Positions 9,497 to 18,994 of a stretch of 64,000 nt of DNA are shown here, one piece after another. The stretch lies in assembly GCF_009807035.1 (NCBI RefSeq), contig NZ_WUBI01000001.1:1798001-1862000 (forward strand), written 5' to 3'. The DNA comes from Paenibacillus dendrobii (GTDB lineage Bacteria > Bacillota > Bacilli > Paenibacillales > Paenibacillaceae). The translations under genes and the position numbers were made by a program. Position 1 is the stretch's first letter, and every line of letters starts with the position of its first letter. The notes under the pieces are model-generated. The model saw only the letters and a program-made list of their open reading frames with translations. It was not told the DNA's origin and searched no databases.

Positions 9497-10249
9497 TCAT
9501 GTATTAAAACTCATCAGCAGTGACTTGACGACCAGATACCATCCATCGACAAGCACAAACAGCAGAATTTTAAACGGCAACGAAATCATGACCGGAGGAA
9601 GCATCATCATCCCCATGGCCATCAGCGTACTGGCGACGACAATATCTATAATAAGAAACGGTATGAATATCATAAAGCCCATTTGAAACGCTGTTTTTAG
9701 TTCACTGATTGCAAAAGCAGGCACCATAACCGTAAGGGGAATGTCCTTATAGGTTTTGGGCTTTTCCGTCTTGGTGTATTTCATAAATAACAGCAGGTCT
9801 TTTTCCCTCGTTTGCGAGAACATGAACTTTTTCATCGGCTCAGCAGCTTTATCCAGAGCTTGCGTCTGGGTAATTTCACCTTTCAGATAAGGCTGTAGGG
9901 CAACATCATTGATCGATGAAAACGTTGGTGTCATCACAAACAGTGTCAGAAACAGGGCTAAGCCTATCAGCACCTGATTGGGTGGCATTTGCTGGGTTCC
10001 GAGAGATGTTCGCACAAATCCAAGTACGACCACAATCCGGGTGAAGCTTGTCATCAGCACGAGCAGCGCTGGCGCGATGCTGATGACAGTAACCAGGAGT
10101 AAAATGGATAATGAGCTGGTGCTCGGTTTGCCTCCTGAATCGCCCACCTTGATATCGATATTGGGAATGGGATCAGCAAAAGCCGCTGTTATTGCAAGCA
10201 AACTAATAACCGATAAAACGATGCAAGCTAGCAAAACCTTCTTTTTCAT
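9497..10249 (-). CDS. fliP: Flagellar type III export protein FliP
   Basis: Core protein of the export gate pore. The N-terminal 25 residues are a cleavable-type signal sequence (MKKKVLLACIVLSVISLLAI, then AFADP), followed by a short polar linker and four membrane segments. Signatures include TSFTRIVVVLGFVRTSLGTQ and the C-terminal MMLPPVMISLPFKILLFV. The start overlaps the fliO stop by 4 nt. The 250 aa length is within the family range. Confidence 0.95.
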   Translation of the reverse strand: MKKKVLLACIVLSVISLLAITAAFADPIPNIDIKVGDSGGKPSTSSLSILLLVTVISIAPALLVLMTSFTRIVVVLGFVRTSLGTQQMPPNQVLIGLALFLTLFVMTPTFSSINDVALQPYLKGEITQTQALDKAAEPMKKFMFSQTREKDLLLFMKYTKTEKPKTYKDIPLTVMVPAFAISELKTAFQMGFMIFIPFLIIDIVVASTLMAMGMMMLPPVMISLPFKILLFVLVDGWYLVVKSLLMSFNT

Positions 10250-10782
10250 GGATCCCTCAACCGATCTGTAGTATTGTCTTCGCGAAGAAGCTCCTCCATC
10301 TTTTCCTTTCGGGTAGACATTTTACGCAGCTTCTCGTCAAAAACTTCGTGAAAAGATGATGTATCCTCCAGTTCAATTTCCTCCGACACCGGACCTTGCT
10401 TGCGAAATCTGGAAGCCAGTTTTTCAAGCAACGGGGCAAGCGGACCTGACTGAGAACTCGATTCTTGCTCAAAAGCCTCCATGATCAGTTTCACTTCCTC
10501 CGGTTCCGTGATCTTGTCCACAAGACGGATGTCCTCGCCAACGCCGACCAGATACAGACTGCTGCCGATTTCAATAATCTGAAGGGATTTGTTCGGACCG
10601 AGCCCAACAGCACTCAAGGTCCGAACTGCACGACTGGTAAACCAAGTCTTGTTCTTCTTGCCCAGAAAACGGATTAAAAGAATGATCAGTGCAACGATGA
10701 CGGCCAGAACAACAATGACATACACCAGATATAAGGCATAATTTCCCGGGCTTTGGATCGTATCCTCCGCGGCGCTAATCAT
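10246..10782 (-). CDS. fliO: Flagellar biosynthesis protein FliO (FliZ)
   Basis: Accessory membrane protein that helps assemble the FliP-FliR complex. One membrane segment (about residues 17-41) is followed by the FliO domain (RTLSAVGLGPNKSLQIIEIG, LYLVGVGEDIRLVD) and an acidic C-terminal tail. Bacillus FliO proteins usually also have an N-terminal signal peptide. Here the N-terminus is short (16 residues before the membrane segment), so the protein may insert by a signal anchor. The call rests on the domain and on its place between cheY and fliP. Confidence 0.9.
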   Translation of the reverse strand: MISAAEDTIQSPGNYALYLVYVIVVLAVIVALIILLIRFLGKKNKTWFTSRAVRTLSAVGLGPNKSLQIIEIGSSLYLVGVGEDIRLVDKITEPEEVKLIMEAFEQESSSQSGPLAPLLEKLASRFRKQGPVSEEIELEDTSSFHEVFDEKLRKMSTRKEKMEELLREDNTTDRLRDP

Positions 10783-10789
10783 GGGAAAC

Positions 10790-11155
10790 CTAAACGCCGA
10801 GCGTCTTGTTAATGGCTTCGATAACGCGGTCTGTCTGGAACGGCTTCACGATAAAGTCCTTGGCACCTGCCTGGATTGCGTCGATTACCATTGCCTGTTG
10901 GCCCATTGCGGAGCACATGATGACTTTGGCGCTCGGATCGAGCTTTTTGATTTCTTTCAGAGCGGCAATACCGTCCATTTCAGGCATCGTGATATCCATC
11001 GTAATCAGATCCGGGCGAAGCTCTTTGAATTTCTCGATTGCCTGTGCTCCATCCTGAGCCTCTCCTACTACTTCAAAACCATTTTTAGATAAAATATCAC
11101 GGATCATCATTCTCATAAATGCAGCATCATCCACGATAAGAATACGGTTAGCCAT
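10790..11155 (-). CDS. cheY: Chemotaxis response regulator CheY
   Basis: Single-domain receiver (121 aa) that carries the signal from CheA to the flagellar switch. The acidic pocket is DDAAFMR (Asp 8/9), the phosphorylation site is in LITMDITMPEMDG, and the conserved Lys is in DFIVKPFQ. It sits between fliY and fliO, the standard position in Bacillales, and FliY next to it contains the CheY-P phosphatase motifs. Confidence 0.96.
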   Translation of the reverse strand: MANRILIVDDAAFMRMMIRDILSKNGFEVVGEAQDGAQAIEKFKELRPDLITMDITMPEMDGIAALKEIKKLDPSAKVIMCSAMGQQAMVIDAIQAGAKDFIVKPFQTDRVIEAINKTLGV

Positions 11156-11182
11156 TGATTAAAAATCCTCCCTAAATTTTGC

Positions 11183-12439
11183 TTATTGTAATTTTTGTAT
11201 TCGGTCCCATTGGCTGAGAATGTCTGTGACACGTACACCAAAGTTCTCATCGATAACAACGACCTCGCCTTTGGCGATCAGCTTGTTGTTTACAAGAATA
11301 TCCACCGGCTCTCCGGCAAGCTTGTCCAGTTCGATGATTGATCCTTGAGACATTTCCAAGATATCCTTAATTTGCTTTTGGGTCCTTCCTAATTCTACGG
11401 TGACTTTAAGAGGAATGTCCATCAATAAGTTTAAATTATTTTGATCGACTGACCCGAATGCACCGGATTGTAGGTTTGAGAACTGCACCGGTTGGACATT
11501 CACGTTGCGGTTATGCTGTGTTCCATAGTGTTGAGGCATTCCGTATTGAGGCATCTGCTGGTTCGGATCGTATCCGTAGCCTGGCGTTGTCGGCGGCATT
11601 CCCGGAGCAGAAGCTCCGTATCCTTCCTGATGTACAGGAGGCTGCTGCGCGGGCGTTGACGGCTGCTGCACTACCTGTGCAGACTGCACGTTCGCTGCAG
11701 GCTCTTCAGCCTGAACCGCTGTCGCCGTTTCCTGAATCACCTGTTCAGCCGGCTCCGTTCCGTGGATCAGCATGTTGACCATATCTTTGGAAAAATGGAC
11801 CGGAAGGAGCTGCATAATGGTTGAATCGATCAGATCCCCGATCGTTAACCGGAACGAGATTTTAATCAGCGTCTGCTCGGCCGGGAGACTGCTGACTCCA
11901 TCTCCGCTTGACACATCCAGAATATCGATCCCCGGAGGAGAGATATTCACGAACCGGTTGAAGATCGTGGACATGGAGGTTGCCGATGATCCCATCATTT
12001 GATTCATCGCTTCCTGCACGGCGCTGATATGTATTTCATTCAGCTCCTGATCCTCAGGATTGCCTTCTCCGCCAAGCATCAGGTCTGCGATAACCTGAGC
12101 ATCACGCGTCTTGATCACGAGCGAATTGATGCCTTCAAACCCGTCTACATACGTGACATGAACGGCTACATGAGGTTTAGGAAATTCAGATTCAAACTCT
12201 TCACGCGTGATGATCGATACTTTCGGTGTCGTAATCTCCACCTTTTTGCCGAGCAGGGTGGATAGTGCCGTTGCCGCGCTGCCAAAGGTGATATTTCCAA
12301 TCTCGCCCAGAGCATCCTGCTCCAGAGGAGTCAAATAATCATCAACAGTGCTTCCGCCTGCGCTTCCGGAATAATCCGATTCGGATTGCTTGAGCAAAGC
12401 GTCAATTTCTTCTTGTGACAAATATTCGTTACTCGTCAA
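11183..12439 (-). CDS. fliY: Flagellar switch protein / CheY-P phosphatase FliY
   Basis: Switch component of Gram-positive flagella that also dephosphorylates CheY-P. The N-terminal CheY-binding motif is LSQEEIDALL. It is followed by a CheC-type domain with both phosphatase helices (DALGEIGN and SAVQEAMN, pattern D/S-x3-E-x2-N), a Pro/Gln/Gly-rich linker (about 240-325) and a C-terminal FliN/SpoA domain. I chose the TTG at 12439 because AAGGAG lies 8 nt upstream. The further TTG at 12463 lacks an SD. This start overlaps fliM by 11 nt and gives 418 aa. Confidence 0.93.
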   Translation of the reverse strand: MTSNEYLSQEEIDALLKQSESDYSGSAGGSTVDDYLTPLEQDALGEIGNITFGSAATALSTLLGKKVEITTPKVSIITREEFESEFPKPHVAVHVTYVDGFEGINSLVIKTRDAQVIADLMLGGEGNPEDQELNEIHISAVQEAMNQMMGSSATSMSTIFNRFVNISPPGIDILDVSSGDGVSSLPAEQTLIKISFRLTIGDLIDSTIMQLLPVHFSKDMVNMLIHGTEPAEQVIQETATAVQAEEPAANVQSAQVVQQPSTPAQQPPVHQEGYGASAPGMPPTTPGYGYDPNQQMPQYGMPQHYGTQHNRNVNVQPVQFSNLQSGAFGSVDQNNLNLLMDIPLKVTVELGRTQKQIKDILEMSQGSIIELDKLAGEPVDILVNNKLIAKGEVVVIDENFGVRVTDILSQWDRIQKLQ

Positions 12440-13427
12440 ATTCCTCAACTCCTTCGCTGACAATTTCGTCGATTTGAACGGCTACCCGGTCCTTAAGCGT
12501 TCCTGGACTTCCAATGAATTTAAGACGGTCTCCCACTTTGATGGACAGCCCGGTTTCTACCGTTTTGTTCAGGCTAATCACATCTCCTACGCTTAAACCC
12601 AAAAATTCGGAGATGGAAATTTGGGAATTTCCAAGCTCGGCAATGATATTTAATTTCGCCTGGCTGATCCGGTATTTCAAAGACTCAGCTTCTTCAGGTA
12701 CACTGGATTTCTTTTCAGAAACAAACCATTGATGCGCCGACAGCTTAGACATAATCGGTTCAAGCACGACATGCGGTATGCACAGATTAATCATCCCTGT
12801 GGTATCCCCTATTTTGGTGCTTAGAGATATGAGTGCAATCGTCTCGTTCGGCGATACAATTTGCATAAACTGCGGGTTCGTTTCCATCGCTTCCATCCGA
12901 GGTGAGATGTCCATTACGGTCTTCCATGCCTCTGCCAGACTATCGAAGGCGCGGCTGAATATCCGTTCCATGATCGTAGTCTCAATTTCTGTCAGCGTGT
13001 TAATCTTCGTCGGAGCATTACCAACTCCACCCAGTAGACGATCCAGCATGGCATACGCGACGTTCGGATGAACTTCAAGCACCATTCTTCCTTTTAGCGG
13101 CTCGGCTTCGAAAATATTCAGAATCGTCATTTTGGGAATCGAGCGGATAAACTCGTCATACGGAAGCTGTTCGACCTGAACTACACTAATTTGGACAAAA
13201 GTCCTCAGCTGTGCGGAGAAGTATGTCGTCAAGTAGCGCGCAAAGTTTTCATGGATACGTGTCAAGCTGCGAATATGATCCTTGGAAAAACGAACCGCCC
13301 GTTTGAAGTCGTATGAGCGGACCTTTTTCTGGGTATCCTCTTTTTTCAATTCCTCCGCATCCATCTCACCGGACGAAAGCGCGGCCAGCAGGGCATCAAT
13401 CTCATTCTGCGATAATACATCAACCAA
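12429..13427 (-). CDS. fliM: Flagellar motor switch protein FliM
   Basis: C-ring protein that binds CheY-P and controls rotation direction. The N-terminal CheY-binding peptide is LSQNEIDALLAAL. The middle CheC-like domain contains RFSKDHIRSLTRIHENFAR, and the C-terminus is a SpoA domain. The 332 aa length is typical. It overlaps fliY downstream and follows fliL by 33 nt. Confidence 0.96.
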   Translation of the reverse strand: MVDVLSQNEIDALLAALSSGEMDAEELKKEDTQKKVRSYDFKRAVRFSKDHIRSLTRIHENFARYLTTYFSAQLRTFVQISVVQVEQLPYDEFIRSIPKMTILNIFEAEPLKGRMVLEVHPNVAYAMLDRLLGGVGNAPTKINTLTEIETTIMERIFSRAFDSLAEAWKTVMDISPRMEAMETNPQFMQIVSPNETIALISLSTKIGDTTGMINLCIPHVVLEPIMSKLSAHQWFVSEKKSSVPEEAESLKYRISQAKLNIIAELGNSQISISEFLGLSVGDVISLNKTVETGLSIKVGDRLKFIGSPGTLKDRVAVQIDEIVSEGVEEFDE

Positions 13428-13460
13428 TCATCTCACCCCCTTGTAGGATTGTCTTGGGTT

Positions 13461-13928
13461 CTAGAGCGAAGTTAAAATATAATTCGTAATTTCGATTTGA
13501 GTCAGCTTTCCCTCAGTCAGGGTTTTATTGATCAGATTGATCAATTTTGCGCTTAATTGGTCCTTGCCGTTCGAGCCTCTCAGCTCATCAGGCTTGGTAT
13601 CGGCAAGAGTTTTGATAATAATCGGCTTGATTCTGAACTCTTTGATCTTGTCGAATTCTTCTTTGGATTTCTTATCGTTCAATTGGAACGCAAAATTCAT
13701 CAATACGATATAATCCTGATCTGCAAGATTGGTCTTGATATCTGTAATTTCAGATGTCATTTCCACAAGTTCATCCGCTGATAATTTTTTCACCTCGGTC
13801 GCCTGGGCCGCAGTGTTCGAATTGTTGTTGTCTTTTCCGAGCAACTGGGGCGTAAGCAGAACCACAGCAACCACGATCAGTGTAATAGCCAGAAGTATAG
13901 TAATCAGCCAAGGCAGCATTTTCTTCAT
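13461..13928 (-). CDS. fliL: Flagellar basal-body-associated protein FliL
   Basis: Single-pass membrane protein next to the stator units. One N-terminal membrane segment (about residues 7-28) is followed by a periplasmic-type domain with the stretch DQDYIVLMNFAFQLND and a C-terminal helix ending NKTLTEGKLTQIEITNYILT. The start overlaps the swrD stop by 4 nt. Confidence 0.93.
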   Translation of the reverse strand: MKKMLPWLITILLAITLIVVAVVLLTPQLLGKDNNNSNTAAQATEVKKLSADELVEMTSEITDIKTNLADQDYIVLMNFAFQLNDKKSKEEFDKIKEFRIKPIIIKTLADTKPDELRGSNGKDQLSAKLINLINKTLTEGKLTQIEITNYILTSL

Positions 13929-14149
13929 GAGTTTTCCTCCATTTGTTGCACTTTTATTGTGGCATTATGAACGCCGATTTCCTGATTGTATTGTTTCACC
14001 AAGGAAATGACCTCCGCTGCTTTCTCCAAAACGATCATGCGTTTGCCCGTGACCAATGTAATATATGTGTCTGGCGTTTCTTCCACTGTTTCGATAAGCA
14101 GAGCGTTCAGCCATAATGGTGAGCCGTTTAACCGGGTAACAGAAATCAT
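13925..14149 (-). CDS. swrD: FlbD/SwrD-family flagellar protein
   Basis: A 74-residue protein of the FlbD family, called SwrD in B. subtilis, where it is needed for full motor power. It begins MISVTRLNGSPLWLNALLIE, the family signature, and has the conserved TYITLVTGKRMIV strand. It lies between the hook/rod gene and fliL, the same place as in B. subtilis. Confidence 0.9.
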   Translation of the reverse strand: MISVTRLNGSPLWLNALLIETVEETPDTYITLVTGKRMIVLEKAAEVISLVKQYNQEIGVHNATIKVQQMEENS

Positions 14150-14205
14150 AGCAGGCCTCCTATGGAAATGTGGGAGAGGCGAGCCTCTCCCGCTAATTCA
14201 ATCTA

Positions 14206-15024
14206 CTAACGCTTCAGATTTACGATTTCCTGAAGCACTTCATCAGAAGTCGTGATGATACGCGAGTTAGCCTGGAATCCGCGCTGCGCTACGATCATTT
14301 CAGTAAATTCACCCGTCAGATCAACGTTCGACATTTCGAGTTGTCCGGCTACGATCGCTCCGGTTCCAGCTTCGGCATTGTTCGCAGTTGTCGGTTCAAG
14401 CTCTCCGTCCGGATTGGCATTGATCGTCATGCGGTACAGATTGCCGCCGATTTTTTCAAGTCCTTCCGGATTAATCACTTTGGCCACGCCGAGTTTGATA
14501 TTCGTATCGTTCTCGCCATCTGCCAGCTTCTGCACAATGGTTCCATCCTGGGAGATGGAGAACGCTGTAGCATCGTCATTCAATGTAATAGGCTCTCCTT
14601 CAGAGTCGCACACATAAAGACCGTCCGAAGTTACGAGATGCTTTTGCGCATCCACATGAAAATCGCCGGCACGCGTCAGGAAAGGTACGTCTTGATCCCC
14701 ATTCAGTTTGACCAGGAAAAATCCGTCCCCGTCAATCCGCACATCGGTAGGATTATTCGTCGTCATCGCACTGCCGCCCAAGTGAACGGTATCGATGGAG
14801 CCTACCGAAACCCCGAGGCCGATTTGCTTGGAGTTCACGCCGCCTTGCTCGGTATCATTCGGCGCAGTGACCCCCGAAACCGTCTGGCTCATCACATCTT
14901 TGAACATGACGCGGCCGGATTTGAAGCCGATCGTATTCACGTTTGCGATGTTGTTCCCGATAACATCAAGCTTGGTTTGAAAACCGCGCATGCCTGAAAC
15001 GCCTGAATACATAGATCTCAACAT
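14206..15024 (-). CDS. flgG: Flagellar hook-basal body protein (FlgG/FlgE type)
   Basis: Rod/hook family protein with the N-terminal signature MLRSMYSGVSGMRGFQTKLD and NNIANVNTIGFK, a central D1 region with GDGFFLV, and a C-terminal coil ending in the usual LQEIVNLK. At 272 aa it has the short form that B. subtilis uses as hook protein at this locus (named FlgE there, though its sequence is FlgG-like). Its position right after flgD and the capping genes supports a hook role. Which of the two names is right cannot be settled from this window. Confidence 0.88.
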   Translation of the reverse strand: MLRSMYSGVSGMRGFQTKLDVIGNNIANVNTIGFKSGRVMFKDVMSQTVSGVTAPNDTEQGGVNSKQIGLGVSVGSIDTVHLGGSAMTTNNPTDVRIDGDGFFLVKLNGDQDVPFLTRAGDFHVDAQKHLVTSDGLYVCDSEGEPITLNDDATAFSISQDGTIVQKLADGENDTNIKLGVAKVINPEGLEKIGGNLYRMTINANPDGELEPTTANNAEAGTGAIVAGQLEMSNVDLTGEFTEMIVAQRGFQANSRIITTSDEVLQEIVNLKR

Positions 15025-15104
15025 TGAAAATTTCCTCCTCTAATAGGTCATGGACCGCATCTGGCGATCAGCAGTCCACTGGCTCTCCTGTCGGGCCAGC
15101 CAGG

Positions 15105-15488
15105 TCAAGATATGACAACCGCACTATCAATTTGAGTAAAAACATTGTCTTTCATCGAGTTTCCGTCCATCGCCGTCACAACGGTGCGGTTCGCTACATT
15201 TACAATGAGCGCCATGTCCTTCATCAGGATCAGCGATTCTTTACTTCCTTTGGCAGCCGCTTTATCGACAGCGCTCTGAATCTGGGCCAATTGTTCACCC
15301 TTCAGTTCAATGCCTCTTTGTTCCAGCCTCTTGGCCGCATGATTGCTGAATTTCAGCAGTTCGTCCTTGAATATCTGGTTAAACGAGGTTTGAGATGTTT
15401 CCTGTTGCGAACTCCGCTGGGCTGCATTCTGTGCTGCAGGATATATCTTGGATGGATATAGCTGCCCGATCGTCAAGCGTTCGCTCAT
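15105..15488 (-). CDS. Conserved flagellar operon protein (TIGR02530 type)
   Basis: A 127-residue soluble protein with a conserved core SFNQIFKDELLKFSNHAAKR and LILMKDMALIVNVANRTVVT. This matches the uncharacterised flagellar operon protein family found between flgD and flgG/flgE in many Firmicutes. Its molecular role is not known. The start overlaps the flgD stop by 4 nt, so the two are probably co-translated. An 80-nt gap follows before the hook gene. Confidence 0.8.
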   Translation of the reverse strand: MSERLTIGQLYPSKIYPAAQNAAQRSSQQETSQTSFNQIFKDELLKFSNHAAKRLEQRGIELKGEQLAQIQSAVDKAAAKGSKESLILMKDMALIVNVANRTVVTAMDGNSMKDNVFTQIDSAVVIS

Positions 15489-16054
15489 ATGGATTCACCG
15501 CTTCCGGGCGTACTCGTGTCAGTCGGTGTTGACTCGCCATCCGTTGAAGGATCCGCAGGATCGGCCGGATTCGCTGGATCTACAGGTGTTGATGTGTCTT
15601 CTTTTGGTGCATCTTTGATCTCAATCACCTTCGTGAGTGGTATTGCCGAAGAACCTACCGCCGCGTATTGCACGCCATCCTTAACCAATATGGAGTCGAC
15701 AATGCCGGACTTCAGTTCGCCCGTTCCACCGTCGGTGCCATTTTCCGAACTTCCGGAGTCCAGCCATGTGATTTCTTTGCCTATCAAGCCTGATACATTC
15801 CCGAGAGACTGGTTCATTGCGGTCAATTGATTGGAAATGTTCATGAGCTGCTCTACCGAGGAGAACTGTGCCATTTGGGCGATGAATTCCTTGTCTTCCA
15901 TCGGCTGCATTGGATCCTGATTCTGCAGCTGCGTAATCAGAATGCTGAGAAACTGGTCTTTACCCAGCGTTTGCGTTTTGGTACTGGCCCGTGCTACATT
16001 CGATGCCGAATAATTTGGCCAAATATTGGGTGTGGAAAAGTTTTCAGATGCCAT
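15485..16054 (-). CDS. flgD: Flagellar hook-capping protein FlgD
   Basis: Scaffold that caps the growing hook. The conserved N-terminal motif is TLGKDQFLSILITQLQNQDP, then KEFIAQMAQFSSVEQL. The middle region is short, and the C-terminal 35 residues are a Pro/Asp/Thr/Ser-rich tail with DPANPADPADP repeats. The tail is unlike most FlgD proteins. The length is 189 aa. Confidence 0.92.
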   Translation of the reverse strand: MASENFSTPNIWPNYSASNVARASTKTQTLGKDQFLSILITQLQNQDPMQPMEDKEFIAQMAQFSSVEQLMNISNQLTAMNQSLGNVSGLIGKEITWLDSGSSENGTDGGTGELKSGIVDSILVKDGVQYAAVGSSAIPLTKVIEIKDAPKEDTSTPVDPANPADPADPSTDGESTPTDTSTPGSGESI

Positions 16055-16072
16055 CGTTTTTCACCTCCGTCT

Positions 16073-17524
16073 TTATGCCTTAGCCGTAAACGTGTTTCCG
16101 GCATCGGCTTGTTCCTGTTCCGCCAGCCATTCGTTCAGCTCATCGCCGAGTTCAGCAATTTTGAGAGCATCATCGGTCGGTGCTTCTTTTTCCTTGGAAC
16201 GGCGATTGGATTGCTGCTGTCCCGGTCCCGATTGACGACCGTCCTGATACATTTGCGATTGAAGCGACTGATTATGGGTGACGACAAGCTTTTCAACCTG
16301 CACGCCTTGCGTTTGCAGCGAGGAACGCAGCTGACTCATCTGCTGTTCCAGCAAATCTTTTGTCGCCGCATGCTCGGCCGTAAACTGGGCTACCAGTTGG
16401 CCATTTTGCATGGTCAATTTGATATCCACCTGCCCCAGACGTTCCGGGTATAAGGTGATCCTTGCCTCCGAAATGCCCTGTGCCTTGACAAAGTCCAGCT
16501 TATTCACGACAAAACCGGTCATTTCTTCGGAAAACTTCTCAACAGGTACGGGAGCCGTACTCTTGACCGAAGAGTTAATCCCTTGTCTAAGCACCAGTTG
16601 GCCTGCCGTAATCGTGTTTTGAGTGCTGAATACATCGCTTGCAGGCTCTTGCTTCTCGGTCGTTGCCGCTTGTTTCACCGCTGCTTGTTCGCCCTTGAAC
16701 AAAGAGCTCAGCGAGTGATCAGAAGATGCGTTTTTGGCGATCGGCGAAACCGTCTGCTGACTGTTGTTCAATCCGCTGCTATCTTGGCTTTGTTGAATGA
16801 AATCCAGCAGCGTACTCAAACGCTTTGCCTCTGTTCCAGTCAAGGAAGCACTTGGTTTCAAGGGATTCCCCTGCGGTAACACATTGGACTTTTCTGTTTG
16901 TTTCGGCTGCACCATAGCTACATCGCCCATAATGTCCTGAAAGGATTGCAGAAGCTGCATCGCCTGAAGGGGAGCATCTCCGTTCCCTTCAGTTTTTTGA
17001 AGCATGGAAACCAGCTGGGCCAGACCGTCCTGAAGCACAAAGCGGATTGTCGCAGGGTTCTCGGACAACGGTCCTGTCAAAGCACTTGCATTCTCTTCCA
17101 CGGTTTCATTCCCGCCCGGATTTGCTTGACTTAACAGATTCTGAATTTGCTGAAGCCAACCTTGGAGCGCTGCGAGCAGCTCCGGATCCGCTGCCACTGC
17201 TTCATCCAGCTTGTCCGTATCGCCCAGCATACTTTGCAGGAGTTTCATCAGATCCTCACCATTGCCGTCCGCATCATCGCCGGATGAGCTCAGCCCTGCT
17301 AGTTTCATCAGACCCTCCAGCAGAGTGCCTGCACCAATCATGGCTCCAGCACTGTTTGGTGCTGCTTCCCCGGACATCATTTGCTCCAGTGACTGGTTAA
17401 ACGCGCCGCCTGCAGCGCTTACTCCAGCTGTACCTGTCGTTCCAGCCGCTGGTTTGGTTCCTGCAGCTGTGGCTTTGCCGCTTCCTGTACTGCCGCTAGC
17501 AATATTCTGAAATACGAGACTCAT
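16073..17524 (-). CDS. fliK: Flagellar hook-length control protein FliK
   Basis: Secreted ruler that sets hook length and triggers the FlhB switch. The N-terminal two thirds are low-complexity Ala/Gly/Ser/Gln. The C-terminal hook-length domain (about 330-430) has ARITLYPERLGQVDIKL and AEHAATKDLLEQQMSQLRSS. The length is 483 aa. It lies between the MotE-like gene and flgD. A second FliK-like gene is found at 39257-41254. Confidence 0.9.
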   Translation of the reverse strand: MSLVFQNIASGSTGSGKATAAGTKPAAGTTGTAGVSAAGGAFNQSLEQMMSGEAAPNSAGAMIGAGTLLEGLMKLAGLSSSGDDADGNGEDLMKLLQSMLGDTDKLDEAVAADPELLAALQGWLQQIQNLLSQANPGGNETVEENASALTGPLSENPATIRFVLQDGLAQLVSMLQKTEGNGDAPLQAMQLLQSFQDIMGDVAMVQPKQTEKSNVLPQGNPLKPSASLTGTEAKRLSTLLDFIQQSQDSSGLNNSQQTVSPIAKNASSDHSLSSLFKGEQAAVKQAATTEKQEPASDVFSTQNTITAGQLVLRQGINSSVKSTAPVPVEKFSEEMTGFVVNKLDFVKAQGISEARITLYPERLGQVDIKLTMQNGQLVAQFTAEHAATKDLLEQQMSQLRSSLQTQGVQVEKLVVTHNQSLQSQMYQDGRQSGPGQQQSNRRSKEKEAPTDDALKIAELGDELNEWLAEQEQADAGNTFTAKA

Positions 17525-17564
17525 ATTTTTTCACCTCCTTTCCATAGAAGATCGGCTATAAATA

Positions 17565-18494
17565 CTATTTGCTCATCAGTTTGTTCAAAATGACGGCCGT
17601 GGTTTTGGCATCCTGAGTGCTCATAGCATCCAATATGCCGGAACGGGTTGCATCATCCACGGAGTTCAGAATGGTCAATACTTTCTCCGGTGAAATTTTA
17701 TAAGTCGACAAAAGCAGTCCCGCAGCACTCTTGGCTGGCATACTTGCAAAAGTCTGACTGATTTGGGATTTATCCAACCCGGAAGTCGAAGCCGACTTTT
17801 GAGTTGTCGTATCCTTATCTATCCGGGATTGCAAGGCTGCTATTGCCAGATCGCTTGAGGAAACTGCATCCTTGAGCTTCATGGACACGTCGGCTGCCAT
17901 TTTGGGATCCATTTTTGCCAGGATCGCCATTCTGTTGTCATTCTTCATAGCGCTGAGCAGTTGAACCATTTCATCCATGGTCATATTCTGCATAATCGGC
18001 GCTGCTTTGCTTGGACTCATGTCAGAGTACATTTTGGCCAAATCTTTAATCTGCTTCTCGTAAGGATCCGCATTCGGATCAGTACCATCAGCCGAAGCAT
18101 TTTCCGCGGGTTTCTGGGCCGAGTCAAGCTGTTCCTGTACGCTCTTCAGCTTCTGATCCTGCTGAGCTTTTTCCTCCTTGGATTTCTCCAAGTCGGCATC
18201 TTTGGAAGCCAGTTTGCTCTTCAGCTCATCAATTGTGGCATTGGCACTCTTGACCTGATCCTTCGCATCCTGAAGCTTGGTTTTTTCAGGATCCTTCACC
18301 GGATCGGGGACCCAGTTTCTCACAATCGGAATTTTGTCCGCAAACTCCAGCATATTGTTTCGAATATCTACATTAAACAAGGTAAGAAGGACGCCGATCA
18401 GGACAACCGTAAAAATGATAGGTATCATAAAAAACAGAAACCTCTCAAATCCTCCTGCAGATTCCTTTTCTACCTCAAAATCTTTCTCTGCCAC
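17565..18494 (-). CDS. ylxF: MotE/YlxF-like flagellar membrane protein
   Basis: A 309-residue protein with one N-terminal membrane segment (about residues 19-42). A charged coiled coil follows (95-145, repeating KEEKAQQDQKLKSVQEQL-type heptads), and then an MgtE-N-like helical region with MSPSKAAPIMQNM and AILAKMDPK. It occupies the place of ylxF in B. subtilis, between fliJ and fliK. MotE proteins act as chaperone or stator-associated factors in some bacteria, but its role here is inferred only. The start is GTG behind a G-rich SD. Confidence 0.8.
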   Translation of the reverse strand: MAEKDFEVEKESAGGFERFLFFMIPIIFTVVLIGVLLTLFNVDIRNNMLEFADKIPIVRNWVPDPVKDPEKTKLQDAKDQVKSANATIDELKSKLASKDADLEKSKEEKAQQDQKLKSVQEQLDSAQKPAENASADGTDPNADPYEKQIKDLAKMYSDMSPSKAAPIMQNMTMDEMVQLLSAMKNDNRMAILAKMDPKMAADVSMKLKDAVSSSDLAIAALQSRIDKDTTTQKSASTSGLDKSQISQTFASMPAKSAAGLLLSTYKISPEKVLTILNSVDDATRSGILDAMSTQDAKTTAVILNKLMSK

Positions 18495-18541
18495 AATCCA
18501 TCCACCCCCGAGGCAACAGCTTGGTATCGATTAGGTTCCAT

Positions 18542-18985
18542 TTATCTCGCCTTCATGGCGAACCTTACTGTTGCCATTTCATCCAGTTCACTCTGTTCCC
18601 TCAGGAGCATGCTTTGCTGAAAGGAACTTTTGGCCTTATCCCTTGCCTTGAGCCAGACCTTTTCGTCCAGCATCTTGTGGGACAACTGCTTTTTCTTCAT
18701 TTGGACATTGACGTTTGCCTGCTGCACATCGGAATGCTTTCTTACGATGCACTGCTCCAGGTGCTCGACATACATTTGAAATTCCCGAATTTTCGATACC
18801 GGCGCTCTCTGCTCGGCAGCCTCCTGAAGCTCGTTTGCCATCCGCTCCCTGTTATGAAGCAGCTCGCCCAGGGACTTTTCTTCCGCCTGCAATTCCCCGA
18901 TCGCACTTGAGAGCATCCATTCGGCCTGTGTTTTCTCGTTTCCCTTTAAATCAACGATTTTCTGGAACGCATACTGAAATCTCAT
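18542..18985 (-). CDS. fliJ: Flagellar export chaperone/central stalk FliJ
   Basis: Coiled-coil protein (147 aa, almost all helix) that forms the central stalk of the FliI ATPase and links it to FlhA. It begins MRFQYAFQKIVDLKGNEK, the usual FliJ start. It is placed directly after fliI with 9 nt between the stop and the next start. Confidence 0.9.
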   Translation of the reverse strand: MRFQYAFQKIVDLKGNEKTQAEWMLSSAIGELQAEEKSLGELLHNRERMANELQEAAEQRAPVSKIREFQMYVEHLEQCIVRKHSDVQQANVNVQMKKKQLSHKMLDEKVWLKARDKAKSSFQQSMLLREQSELDEMATVRFAMKAR

Positions 18986-18994
18986 CCCTTAAGG

